From Achromobacter piechaudii NBRC 102461 (GTDB lineage: Bacteria > Pseudomonadota > Gammaproteobacteria > Burkholderiales > Burkholderiaceae_B), in the NCBI RefSeq assembly GCF_001571245.1, contig NZ_BCTK01000006.1, forward strand, positions 310,001 through 374,000: a stretch of 64,000 bases of DNA, in the 5' to 3' direction. Made by a program: the position numbers and the translations under genes. Under the pieces are notes generated by a model, which searched no databases, had not been told where the DNA came from, and was given only the letters and a program-made list of their open reading frames with translations. Shown in pieces: positions 26,545 to 34,992 of the stretch (its first letter is position 1; each line of letters begins with the position of its first letter).

Positions 26545-27975
26545 TCAGTCGTGCGCGCTCATCACGTGCTTGACGCGCGTGTATTCCTCGAAGCCATAGG
26601 CGGACAGATCCTTGCCGTAGCCGGAACGCTTGAAGCCGCCATGCGGTGCTTCCGCCGTCAGCGGAATGTGCGTGTTGATCCATACGGTGCCGAAATCCAG
26701 TTCGCGCGACAGGCGCTGGGCGCGTCCGTGGTCTCGCGTCCAGACGCTGGCGGCCAGGCCGTATTCGACGTCGTTGGCCATGGCGATGGCTTGCTCTTCG
26801 TCGGCGAACTTCTGGACCGTGATGACGGGGCCGAAGACTTCGGTCTGGATGGCTTCGTCTTCCTGGTGCAGGCCGGTGATGACTGTGGGCTCGAAGTAAT
26901 ACCCCGCGCGGGCGGCCTGACGGCCACCGGTTTCGATGCGGGCGTGGGCGGGCAGGCGCTGGATGAAACCCTGCACGCGCTCAAGTTGTGCGGCGTTGTT
27001 GAGCGGGCCGTAGAGCGCGTCCTGGTCGTCGGGGTCGCCGAAGCGGGTTTCGATGGCGGCGGCCACCAGCTTGGAGACGAAGGCGTCATGCACGGATTCC
27101 GCAACGATGACGCGGGTGGCGGCGGTGCAGTCCTGGCCGGCGTTGAAGTAGCCGGTCAGGGCGATGTGTTGCGCGGCGCGGTCCAGGTCGGTGTCTTCGA
27201 AGACGAGCACCGGAGCCTTGCCGCCCAATTCCAGATGCGCGCGGGTCAGGTTGGCGGCGGCGGACGCGGCAACCTGCAGGCCGGCGCGCACGGAACCCGT
27301 GATGGACACCAGCGCGGGCGTCTTGTGCGACACCACCTTCGCGCCGGTGGCGGCGTTGCCCAGCACCACGTTGAATGCGCCGGCGGGGAAGAAGGGGGCG
27401 GCCAGCTCGGCCAGCAGCAAGGTGCTTTCGGGTGTGCTGTCGCTGGGTTTGAGCACTACGGTGTTGCCCGCCGCCAGCGCCGGCGCGATTTTCCAGACGG
27501 CCATCATCAGGGGATAGTTCCACGGCGTGACTTGGCCCACTACGCCCAGCGGTTCGCGGCGGATGCTGGAGGTCAGGCCTTCCAGGTATTCGCCGGTGGC
27601 CTTGCCTTCCAGGAAGCGCGCGGCGCCGGCGAAGAAGCGGATCTGATCCACGCAGACCGCCACTTCTTCAGAGGCGATCAGATGTTTGAGCTGGCCGGTG
27701 TTGCGGCTTTGGGCTTGAACGAGGCGGTCGCTGTTGGCCTGGACCGCGTCGGCCAGCTTGAGCAGCGCCTGCTGGCGCGCCGACGGCGTGCTGCGGCCCC
27801 AGGTCTTGAATGCGCGGCTGGCGGCGGCGTAGGCGGCGTCGACATCGGCGTTGTTGGCGTTGGGAGAGCGGGCAATCGGCTGGGCGGTGACCGGACTGAT
27901 CAGGTCGAAATATTCAGAGCCCGAGGACTCGGCGTATTCGCCATTGATGAAATGCTTGAGGGTGGGCAGCGCCAT
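26545..27975 (-). CDS. Aldehyde dehydrogenase, gamma-aminobutyraldehyde dehydrogenase-like
   Basis: A 476-residue NAD(P)-dependent enzyme. Catalytic Asn153 (PWNYP), Glu249 (LELGGK) and Cys283 (GQDCTAATR) are all present. Overall it resembles PatD-type 4-aminobutyraldehyde dehydrogenases (start MALPTLKHFINGEYAES, end GYGKDLSAYGFEEYTRVKHV). It would oxidise an aminoaldehyde formed by an amine oxidase. Together with the FAD oxidase and the Cache/GntR pair downstream, this suggests polyamine or related amine breakdown. It is the first gene of its operon. Confidence 0.88.
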   Translation of the reverse strand: MALPTLKHFINGEYAESSGSEYFDLISPVTAQPIARSPNANNADVDAAYAAASRAFKTWGRSTPSARQQALLKLADAVQANSDRLVQAQSRNTGQLKHLIASEEVAVCVDQIRFFAGAARFLEGKATGEYLEGLTSSIRREPLGVVGQVTPWNYPLMMAVWKIAPALAAGNTVVLKPSDSTPESTLLLAELAAPFFPAGAFNVVLGNAATGAKVVSHKTPALVSITGSVRAGLQVAASAAANLTRAHLELGGKAPVLVFEDTDLDRAAQHIALTGYFNAGQDCTAATRVIVAESVHDAFVSKLVAAAIETRFGDPDDQDALYGPLNNAAQLERVQGFIQRLPAHARIETGGRQAARAGYYFEPTVITGLHQEDEAIQTEVFGPVITVQKFADEEQAIAMANDVEYGLAASVWTRDHGRAQRLSRELDFGTVWINTHIPLTAEAPHGGFKRSGYGKDLSAYGFEEYTRVKHVMSAHD

Positions 27976-28113
27976 GGTTTGTCTCCCGTGGGGGGTGTGT
28001 TGTTCTGTTCGGAGTCGATCCGATAGTTATATTCTCTGAGGTTATAGGTATTTATTCAGCTGGGGTTAACCCGGGGATGTCGGGACGGATCGCGAAGACT
28101 CGCGGCGCAATGC

Positions 28114-28140
28114 AAAAGCCCGGGCGCTCAAGGCCCGGGC
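28114..28140 (-). terminator. Rho-independent terminator of the Bug receptor gene
   Basis: Perfect 8-bp stem GCCCGGGC/GCCCGGGC with a 7-base loop. On the minus strand it is followed by TTTT. It lies about 30 bp after the receptor stop codon. Confidence 0.85.
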
Positions 28141-28170
28141 AGCGTGAATCAGACGGTTTTGGGCTCGGCG

Positions 28171-29136
28171 CTATTCCGCCTTCAGCCCCGCCTGGACGAT
28201 CAGCGGTTCCCACTTGAGCCGCTCGCTGCGAGCGAAGGCGTCCAGTTCTGCGGGCGTGCCGCCGCCCGGTTCGTGGCCCAGCTCCAAGAGCCGCTGGCGC
28301 ACTTCGGGTCGCGTCAAGGTCTTGGCCAATTCGGCATTCAGCTTCTGCACGACGGCGGGCGGCGTGCCCTTGGGCGCGTACAAGCCATTCCACGCAATCA
28401 CCTGGAAGTCCGGCAAGCCTTGCGCCGACACGGGTTTCACGCCCGGCAGCAGCGCGGATTCCTTCAACGAGGTCACGGCCAACGCGCGCAGCTTGCCACC
28501 CGTGATGAAGGGGCGGGCGGCGCTGACGGTGTCGATGCCGACCTGCACCTGACCACCCATCAGGTCGGTGGTGGCGGTGGCCGAGCCCTTGTACGGAATG
28601 CCCCGGATGCTGCTCACGCCCTGCTGCTTGAGCAGTTCGAAAACCAGCCGCGCCGTGGTGCTGGGCATGCCCACGTTGATGCTGTCGGCCTTGGCCTTGG
28701 CGGCATCCTGCAGATCGCTCAGGCTGGTGTACGCCGAGGTGGGCGTGGTCAGCAGCACCATCGGAAACGAGCTGACCAGCATGATGGGTTCGAAGTCTTT
28801 CGCGGGATCGAAGTTGGTGGACGCATACATGTACTGGTTCAGCACGTGCGTGCCGTTGGTGCCCATCAGCAGCGTGTAGCCGTCGGGCGCGGCGCGGGCC
28901 GCTTCGGATGCGCCGATGTTGCCGCCCGCGCCCGGTCGGTTCTCGATGATGAAGGGCTGGCCCAGCGCGCGGGCCAGATAGTCGCCGAGATAGCGCGCGG
29001 CGACATCCGTGCCCTGGCCCGCCTGATAGGGCACGATGATGCGCACCGGCTTGGATGGGTAGCTGTCCGCCGCTACGGCCGGCAGGGTGAATAGAACGGA
29101 TGCCGCAAGCGCGGCGATCATGCGTAAGGGTTTCAT
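28171..29136 (-). CDS. Bug/TctC-family tripartite tricarboxylate receptor
   Basis: A 321-residue periplasmic solute receptor. It has a signal peptide (1-22, ending AVAADS) and the Bug fold with PSKPVRIIVPYQAGQGTDV, ENRPGAGGNIGA and the beta-alpha lobes typical of the family. Receptors bind carboxylates, amides or aromatic acids for TctAB transporters, or act in signalling; no tctAB is adjacent. It lies downstream of a CoA transferase gene on the same strand, so its ligand may be the acid activated by that module. A 24-bp CTG-rich repeat sits in the gap upstream. Confidence 0.9.
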   Translation of the reverse strand: MKPLRMIAALAASVLFTLPAVAADSYPSKPVRIIVPYQAGQGTDVAARYLGDYLARALGQPFIIENRPGAGGNIGASEAARAAPDGYTLLMGTNGTHVLNQYMYASTNFDPAKDFEPIMLVSSFPMVLLTTPTSAYTSLSDLQDAAKAKADSINVGMPSTTARLVFELLKQQGVSSIRGIPYKGSATATTDLMGGQVQVGIDTVSAARPFITGGKLRALAVTSLKESALLPGVKPVSAQGLPDFQVIAWNGLYAPKGTPPAVVQKLNAELAKTLTRPEVRQRLLELGHEPGGGTPAELDAFARSERLKWEPLIVQAGLKAE

Positions 29137-29186
29137 GGTGGTCTCCTGGATTTTTTTATAGGGGGTGATCGTGCTGCCAACGCTCT

Positions 29187-29252
29187 TGCTGCTGCTGTTG
29201 CTGCTGCTCTCGCTGCTGCTGTTGCTGCTGCTCTCGCTGCTGCTGTTGCTGC
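29187..29252. repeat. 24-bp CTG-rich tandem repeat (about 2.75 copies)
   Basis: The unit CGCTGCTGCTGTTGCTGC followed by TGCTCT is repeated at 29187-29210 (one mismatch), 29211-29234 and, in part, 29235-29252. It lies between the CoA transferase stop codon and the Bug receptor start, about 50-115 bp upstream of the latter, so it would be in its leader or promoter. Confidence 0.85.
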
Positions 29253-29303
29253 GACTACCGCTACCACAACCACTTCTGCTACCGCTCGATACCGCGACCG
29301 CCG

Positions 29304-30551
29304 CTATTGCTTCGGGGAAGGCTTGCCCGGCAGGACGTCGAGTTCGCGCAGCCGCGCGATCTGCGTGTCATCAAGGCCGGCTTGCCGCAACACTTCATCC
29401 GTGTGCTGCGCGAACGCCGGTGGCGGACGGCCGATGCGCGCGGCGGCTTGCGACAGGCGCGTGGCGGGGCCGATGCCCTGATAGCCGTCGCGCTGGACGT
29501 GCATGCCGCGATGCGCCGCGTGCGTCTGCGCGAAGGCTTCTGGCACGCTGTTGACGGGCCCGGCCGGTACGCCCAGGCGCATGAGGTCGTGGCAAAGCTC
29601 GTCGCGCGTGCGCTCTGCCAACGCGTCCTGGATGGCCGAACGCAAGGCCTCGCGGTGTTGCAGACGTTCGCGGTTGGACGCGAAGCGCGCATCTTGCAGC
29701 AAGCCTCCCAGCCCCACGTAGTCGCAGAACTTGCGGAACTGCCGGTCGTTGACGACGCCCAGGAAGATCTGGCCGTCGCGGCAGGCGAAGCAGTCGTAAG
29801 GCGCGATGTTGGGATGCGCGCTTCCCAATAGTCCGGGCGCCTGGCCCGTGTGCATCCAGTTGGCGGCGTGCGGCACCAGCAAACTCAATGCGGTGTCGAA
29901 CAGGGTCACGTCCACGCGTTGGCCCTGGCCGGTGCGCGCACGGTGGTACAGCGCCAGCAGGATGCCGGACTGCGCGGTGTAGGCGGTCAGGTGATCCACG
30001 ATGGGGATGCCGATGCGGGTGGGTCCGCTGGCCGCGTCGCCGTTCACGCTCATCAGTCCGCACATGGCTTGCAGGATGGCGTCGTAACCGGGCAGGCCGC
30101 CCAACGGGCCGTCTTCGCCAAAGCCGGAGATCGCGCAGTAGATCAGCTGCGGAAAGCGCGGCCGGATGTCGGCTTCATAATCCAGGCCCCATCTGGCCAT
30201 GGTGCCCGGGAGGAAGTTTTCCACCAGCACGTCGGCGTCTTCCAGCAGGCGCAGCAACACATCGCGCCCCTCTTGCAAGGACAGGTCCAGGCCGATGGCG
30301 CGCTTGCCGCGATTGACGGCGGTGAAGTAGGCCGCGTCGCCGTGCGCGTTGGCGGGCGGACCCAGCGCGCGGGTCTCGTCGCCGCCCGGCGGCTCGACCT
30401 TGATGACGCTGGCGCCCTGGTCGGACAACATCTGGGTGCATAGCGGCCCGGCCAGCACCCTGGATAAATCGATGACCCGAACGCCTTCCAGCACGCCGGC
30501 GGCGCGGGCGGGCGGGGCGTGTGCGGCATGCTCCGATGAACCAGACATCAT
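29304..30551 (-). CDS. CaiB/BaiF family III CoA transferase
   Basis: A 415-residue enzyme that moves CoA between carboxylic acids. It begins with VLEGVRVIDLSRVLAGP, has the family blocks EPPGGDETR and FLPGTMARWGLDY, and carries the catalytic Asp in GLPGYDAI. A C-terminal helical lobe (about 330-400) closes the fold. The start at ATG 30549-30551 is chosen because GAGG sits 5 bases upstream; longer in-frame starts (ATG 30569, TTG 30575) lack this. It is downstream of a dehydratase and an acyl-CoA synthetase gene, so it belongs to a CoA-thioester catabolic module. Confidence 0.9.
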   Translation of the reverse strand: MMSGSSEHAAHAPPARAAGVLEGVRVIDLSRVLAGPLCTQMLSDQGASVIKVEPPGGDETRALGPPANAHGDAAYFTAVNRGKRAIGLDLSLQEGRDVLLRLLEDADVLVENFLPGTMARWGLDYEADIRPRFPQLIYCAISGFGEDGPLGGLPGYDAILQAMCGLMSVNGDAASGPTRIGIPIVDHLTAYTAQSGILLALYHRARTGQGQRVDVTLFDTALSLLVPHAANWMHTGQAPGLLGSAHPNIAPYDCFACRDGQIFLGVVNDRQFRKFCDYVGLGGLLQDARFASNRERLQHREALRSAIQDALAERTRDELCHDLMRLGVPAGPVNSVPEAFAQTHAAHRGMHVQRDGYQGIGPATRLSQAAARIGRPPPAFAQHTDEVLRQAGLDDTQIARLRELDVLPGKPSPKQ

Positions 30552-30680
30552 TGACCTCGGTTTGGTCATGTCCAACGCGCGGGCGGCGAACGCCCGCGCG
30601 CGATCATGGCAAGCAGCGGCGGCCGGTCAGCCGTCGTAATCGGGCCACGTGGCGCAGCGCGCGCCCTCGTGGCCCACGCG

Positions 30681-31862
30681 TCATCCGCGGGTGGGCAATT
30701 CAACCACGCCCGAGCCCAGCACGGAAAGTTCGTCGTCCTGGTTGCGCGCTTCCTGTTCGATTTCAACCAGATGGCGTCCGTCTTCCACATACTTGCGCTT
30801 GACGCGGCCTTTGAAGAACAGCATGTCGCCTTCGGGATTGTGGCGGCGGATCTTGCAGGTGGACTTGCGAAGGAAACCGTCGTCGCCCATCCAGTTCGTC
30901 AGGTGATGCGTCAGCCAGGAATTGCGTTCAGGGCCGTAGTCGTACGCGCCGGGGGCGCCCACTTCCAGTGCGAATTCCTCTTCCCAGTGCACGCGTTCAG
31001 GCACATCGGGAATGCCGAAACGGTTGGTGATGCCCACGCCGGGATGCGCGTCGATCAGTTGCCAGGCCAGTTTGTTGGCGCGGATGTACAGCCCGCCCCA
31101 GCCCTGTGCGTAGGCGATGAAGCCGGTGACCGTCATGGGGCCCTTGAACATCACGGGCAGGGCTTCGCCTTCTTTCACGTCTTCCCAATAGCGGGGCGTG
31201 GCGCCGCGCACTTCTTCCTGCGCGTACAGCTTGTAGGCTTCCTTGATTTCTTCGGGGCTGTAGCGGCGTGGTTCGCGCGCGCGCACTTCCTTGTATTTGC
31301 TGCCTTGCTCGCGGGCGTGGTCGCGTTCGGTGCGGAAGCACCAGCTGTCGGCCTCGGCCACTTTGTCGCCGTCCTGATTGAAGAAGTCCACGTGATAGAT
31401 CTGCTGTACCGCGCGGCCGGCGAAGCGGGTCTGGTGTTCGATCAGGTCCTTCAGGTGCGCTTCGGTGGAGATCACGTCGTTGCGCTTGACGGTCTTGTGC
31501 CAGGTCCAGTCGGCGCCCGACCACATCGCATGCACGCCGGGCAGGCCGCCCACGTAGCCGGACACGATGCGGCTGGTGGAAAACAGAAAGCTGGGCAGGG
31601 CGATGATGCCGCCGTGCTGCGTCTTGGCGGCGTAGTCGGGGTCGGACCAAAGCGGGTTGTCGTCGCCGATGCCATGGGCATAGTGGCGGATGTTGTCGCG
31701 CGTGGCCTCATAGCACCAGGGCTCGGCGGTGGCGCCGATCTTCACGCCGATCCGCGCGCGCAATTCGTCCAGTCCACGTTCGGTGATCTTCGGGAAGCTG
31801 CGTTCGGTCTTGGCCGGCGCCGGGCTCGGCGTCTGGATCTGCGGTTCGGTCTGGGTCAGCAT
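30681..31862 (-). CDS. FAS1-like (MaoC/hotdog) dehydratase-domain protein
   Basis: A 393-residue double-hotdog protein. The N-terminal FAS1-type dehydratase half (about 25-200) has YAHGIGDDNPLWSDPDYA and GGIIALPSFL. The C-terminal half (about 240-385) has VMFKGPMTVTGFIAYAQGWG and GRVKRKYVEDGRHLVEI. Relatives hydrate or dehydrate acyl-CoA thioesters, for example mesaconyl-CoA hydratase. The ATG at 31860-31862 with GGAGACATC upstream is chosen; an extra 35 codons upstream are proline-rich and overlap the synthetase gene. It sits between the synthetase and CoA transferase genes. Confidence 0.82.
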   Translation of the reverse strand: MLTQTEPQIQTPSPAPAKTERSFPKITERGLDELRARIGVKIGATAEPWCYEATRDNIRHYAHGIGDDNPLWSDPDYAAKTQHGGIIALPSFLFSTSRIVSGYVGGLPGVHAMWSGADWTWHKTVKRNDVISTEAHLKDLIEHQTRFAGRAVQQIYHVDFFNQDGDKVAEADSWCFRTERDHAREQGSKYKEVRAREPRRYSPEEIKEAYKLYAQEEVRGATPRYWEDVKEGEALPVMFKGPMTVTGFIAYAQGWGGLYIRANKLAWQLIDAHPGVGITNRFGIPDVPERVHWEEEFALEVGAPGAYDYGPERNSWLTHHLTNWMGDDGFLRKSTCKIRRHNPEGDMLFFKGRVKRKYVEDGRHLVEIEQEARNQDDELSVLGSGVVELPTRG

Positions 31863-31881
31863 GATGTCTCCTTGGGATGGG

Positions 31882-33489
31882 TCAGACGTGCGCGGCGGGC
31901 GCGGCGTTTTGGTTGTCAGCGGGGGTGTTTGAAGATGCGGCGGTAGCAGCGGCGAGTTCCTGCTCACGCAGTTTTCGGCGATGGATCTTTCCGGCTGGCG
32001 TCTTGGGCAGTTCAGGCACGAACACCACCTGACGCGGATATTCGTGCTGCGCCAATTGGCTGCGCACGGTGTTCTGGATTTCTTCCACGAAGGCGTCGTC
32101 GCCTGGTCGGGCGGACACCACGAAAGCCTTGACGACCTGGCCGCGCAGCGCGTCCGGCACGCCGATGGCGGCGGCTTCCGTTACGTCGCAGTGCTTGAGG
32201 ATGGCGTCTTCGATTTCCACGGCGCTCATCGTCCAGCCGGCTGAGATGATGACGTCGTCCGCGCGGCCGCCATGCCAGAAGTAGCCGTCTTCGTCGACGC
32301 GACCCAGGTCCTTGGTGGCGAGCCAGGCGTCGCGCCGCCATAGTTTGAGTTCGCCCGTCACGCCCGGGGGGCAGGGCGCGCCGTTGGCGTCCTGCACCTG
32401 CACCTGCAAGCCCGGCACCGGCTTGCCCAGCGAGCCGGGCTTGACGGTGAAGTCCGCCGCGCCCGGATAGTTCACCAGGCAGACGCCGATCTCGGTGGTG
32501 CCGTACATGCTGCACACGGGACGCCCGAAGGTGGCCTGGACGAAGGCGGACGTTTCGCTGTCGATAGGCTCGCCGGTGAAGGACACCTTCTCGATCCGAT
32601 AGCGGTAGCGATCGGCCGCGCCCGAGTTGCGCATCATGCGGTAGTGCGTGGCGGCGGCCGAGATGTTGTTGAACGCGTGGTCCTGCAAGGCTTGCAGCAG
32701 GCGTTCGGCGTTGAACTTGCCGGCATACGCGCCGATGGTCACGCCCAGCGCCAGCGGGGCGAGCGTGCCGTGCCACAGGCCATGACCCCAGGCGGGCGAG
32801 GACGGGCACATGTAGCGGTCGCCCGGCCGCACGCCGGTGCCGTACAGCGCGGCCAGCATCAACGTGACCAGCGCCCGATGCGTATGGCGCACGGCGTCGG
32901 GCAGTTCGCGGGTGGTGCCGGACGTGTATTGGAAGATGGCCAGGTCGTCCGCTTGCGTGTCGCAGTCGTAGCTGGCGGGAAAGCGGGCCAGCGAATTGAT
33001 GAATGCGTCGTCCGCGATCACCACCTGCATGTCGTCCGAAGCCGCCACCATGGGCGCCTTGTCTGCGTTGGTGACCAGCATGCTCGGCTGGCAATCCTGC
33101 ACGCGCAGGCGGATGCCGTCGGGGCCGAACAGGGTGAACAGCGGTACGGCGATGGCGCCGCGCTTCATCGCGCCGAACATCGCCACATAGAACGCCAGCG
33201 ACGGTTCCAGCATCACCGCTACGCGGTCACCAGCGCCGACACCTTGTTCCGCCAGGTAATGCGCGAAGCGCGAGGACGCTTGCGCGATCTGCTGGAAGCT
33301 GAAGGTTTCATCGTCGCCCACCGCCCGCACCAGGATGATCGCGGGCTGATCCTTGTCCACATGGCGGTCGATGCATTCGTGGGCAATGTTCATGCGTTCG
33401 CGATTGCCGTCGAACAATTCCCAAAGCTTGTCGGAAGAGCAGAGCGCCTGGGCGTCCGCGTAAGAAGTGGTCTGCGTCAGCATCGTCAT
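31882..33489 (-). CDS. AMP-binding acyl-CoA synthetase with a variant P-loop
   Basis: A 535-residue ANL-superfamily enzyme that activates a carboxylic acid with ATP and CoA. Visible motifs are YTSGTT followed by RELPDAVRHTHR (P-loop region), MYGTTEIGV (A5), DLGRVDEDGYFWHGGRADDV (A7-A8), and the catalytic Lys in KTPAGKIHRR (A10). The P-loop departs from the usual TTGxPKGV by one extra residue and loss of the lysine. I chose ATG 33487-33489; ATG at 33483 and TTG at 33516 are alternatives. It is the first gene of the synthetase-dehydratase-CoA transferase run and is divergent from the IclR gene. Confidence 0.85.
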   Translation of the reverse strand: MTMLTQTTSYADAQALCSSDKLWELFDGNRERMNIAHECIDRHVDKDQPAIILVRAVGDDETFSFQQIAQASSRFAHYLAEQGVGAGDRVAVMLEPSLAFYVAMFGAMKRGAIAVPLFTLFGPDGIRLRVQDCQPSMLVTNADKAPMVAASDDMQVVIADDAFINSLARFPASYDCDTQADDLAIFQYTSGTTRELPDAVRHTHRALVTLMLAALYGTGVRPGDRYMCPSSPAWGHGLWHGTLAPLALGVTIGAYAGKFNAERLLQALQDHAFNNISAAATHYRMMRNSGAADRYRYRIEKVSFTGEPIDSETSAFVQATFGRPVCSMYGTTEIGVCLVNYPGAADFTVKPGSLGKPVPGLQVQVQDANGAPCPPGVTGELKLWRRDAWLATKDLGRVDEDGYFWHGGRADDVIISAGWTMSAVEIEDAILKHCDVTEAAAIGVPDALRGQVVKAFVVSARPGDDAFVEEIQNTVRSQLAQHEYPRQVVFVPELPKTPAGKIHRRKLREQELAAATAASSNTPADNQNAAPAAHV

Positions 33490-33547
33490 GTCGTCGTACC
33501 TGAGTGGGGTCGGCAAGCGTTGAAGTGACTATGCGCGTCGGCTTTTA

Positions 33548-33585
33548 AATTGTCAATGGCGTTCATCAATTGTATATATACAATT
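33548..33585. promoter_or_regulatory. Palindrome between the acyl-CoA synthetase and IclR genes
   Basis: A perfect 18-bp palindrome, AATTGTATA/TATACAATT, is at 33568-33585, and an extra half-site AATTGT is at 33548-33553. It stands out as AT-rich in a GC-rich region and lies between divergent starts at 33489 and 33658, so it is a good candidate IclR operator controlling both directions. Confidence 0.6.
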
Positions 33586-33657
33586 ATTACGACCAATGAG
33601 GCGGCTCGGCAGCCGCCGTCCAAGGTATGCTTGCCGCAATAAAAACCGGAGAGTCAG

Positions 33658-34458
33658 ATGAGTGAAGCCAGTACCCAGGAATCCGCCGCCGTGGCGGGGC
33701 CGCGCGTGCGCCCCGTGCCCGCGGTGACGCGGTCGATCGCCATCCTGCGATTGCTGGGCCGTGGCGGCGAGGCCATGACCTTGAAGGCGATCTCGCAGGA
33801 ACTGGGCATGGTGACCAGCACCTGCCTGCACATACTTCGCGTGCTGGTCGAAGAGGGGCTGGTCAAGGTCGATGCCGGCAGCAAGCGCTATAGCCTGGGT
33901 GTGGGGATGCTGACGCTGGCGCGCAGCGTGATTGAAAGCAGCCCGTTCCCGGCGCTGGTGCAGCCGGTGCTGGACAAGCTATCCAGCAGCGCCAACGTCA
34001 CGGCCATCGGCGTGGAAGTGGCCGGCAGCGATCACATGGTCGTGCTGGCGCTGTCGCGCTCGACCGCGCCGTTCCGTCTGCATGTGGATGTAGGCAGCCG
34101 TTTCCCGGCGCTGATCAGCGCGACGGGCCGGCTGGTCGCCGCGTTCTCCGATCTGTCGGACAAAGAGCTGGAACGCCGCTTCAAGGCCTTGCGTTGGGAC
34201 CAGGCTCCGGAATATGCCGAGTGGAAAGCGGACTTGGACGCCGTGCGCCGCGATGGCTACAGCCTGGATCGCAACCACTACATCAACGGCGTGGTCGTGA
34301 TCGCGGTGCCCGTGCTGAATCCGCAGAACCGGATGACGCATTCGCTGGTGGCGGCGGGCCTGGCCGAACAGTTGGACGATGCGCGCGCGCATGCCTTGGC
34401 CAAAGAGCTGCAAGCCGAAGCGCACACGCTGTCGCAACTGCTGTCTGCCCGGAGCTGA
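33658..34458 (+). CDS. IclR-family transcriptional regulator
   Basis: A 266-residue regulator. The winged helix covers about 18-80 (AVTRSIAILRLLGR, TLKAISQELGMVTSTCLHIL) and the IclR effector domain about 95-260, with GVVVIAVPVLNPQNR. It binds small organic acids in known members and probably controls the divergent synthetase-dehydratase-CoA transferase genes. A GGAG ribosome site precedes the ATG. A thioesterase gene starts 4 bp after its stop codon, so the two are co-translated. Confidence 0.92.
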   Translation: MSEASTQESAAVAGPRVRPVPAVTRSIAILRLLGRGGEAMTLKAISQELGMVTSTCLHILRVLVEEGLVKVDAGSKRYSLGVGMLTLARSVIESSPFPALVQPVLDKLSSSANVTAIGVEVAGSDHMVVLALSRSTAPFRLHVDVGSRFPALISATGRLVAAFSDLSDKELERRFKALRWDQAPEYAEWKADLDAVRRDGYSLDRNHYINGVVVIAVPVLNPQNRMTHSLVAAGLAEQLDDARAHALAKELQAEAHTLSQLLSARS

Positions 34459-34462
34459 GGCC

Positions 34463-34918
34463 ATGGACGCCACCGCCGAATCGCTCGCCGCCCAAGGGTG
34501 GCATCAACGCAAGCTGCCGGGCTTCGCCGGCTTGATCGGTCCCTTGTGGGTGCGCAAGGAAGCAGAGGCGTGGTCGTATGGCTTGTTGGCAACCTCAGAT
34601 CACCTGAACCCGGCCGGCGTGGTGCATGGCGGCTTGCTCACCGCGCTGCTCGACCACGGCCTGAGCGCCATCGCCTGGCAGGCAATGGACCGCCGCGCCT
34701 GCGTGACCGTGCAACTGGACACGCATTTTCTGGCGGCGGCAGAGGCGGGACAGTTCCTGGAGGTGCGCGGGCAAGTGATGCGCGCCACGTCCAGTCTGGT
34801 GTTCATGCGCGGGGAGTTGAGCGTCGCCGGCAACGTGGTGGCGACGGGGGCGGCGGTGTGCAAGCTTGTTGGCGCGGCGACCGGCCGCACGCCTGCGGAT
34901 AACGTGGCGACAAGCTGA
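34463..34918 (+). CDS. PaaI-like hotdog thioesterase
   Basis: A 151-residue single hotdog domain with the acyl-CoA thioesterase core LNPAGVVHGGLLTALLDHG (about 49-67) and TVQLDTHFLAAAEAG. It probably hydrolyses dead-end or product CoA thioesters of the adjacent catabolic module. It starts 4 bp after the IclR stop codon, so it is co-transcribed with the regulator. Confidence 0.88.
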   Translation: MDATAESLAAQGWHQRKLPGFAGLIGPLWVRKEAEAWSYGLLATSDHLNPAGVVHGGLLTALLDHGLSAIAWQAMDRRACVTVQLDTHFLAAAEAGQFLEVRGQVMRATSSLVFMRGELSVAGNVVATGAAVCKLVGAATGRTPADNVATS

Positions 34919-34992
34919 TCGCATCTGCCGCCGTGTCGGGCAGCGCATGTCGAGCCGCCGGCGGGAACTTGAACCGCCGGCGATCCAGATCG

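Noticed and set aside
29165-29554. A + strand frame starting with a leucine-rich stretch that resembles a signal peptide
   Set aside because: The leucines come from the CTG repeat. The remainder is opposite the CoA transferase gene and has no domain.
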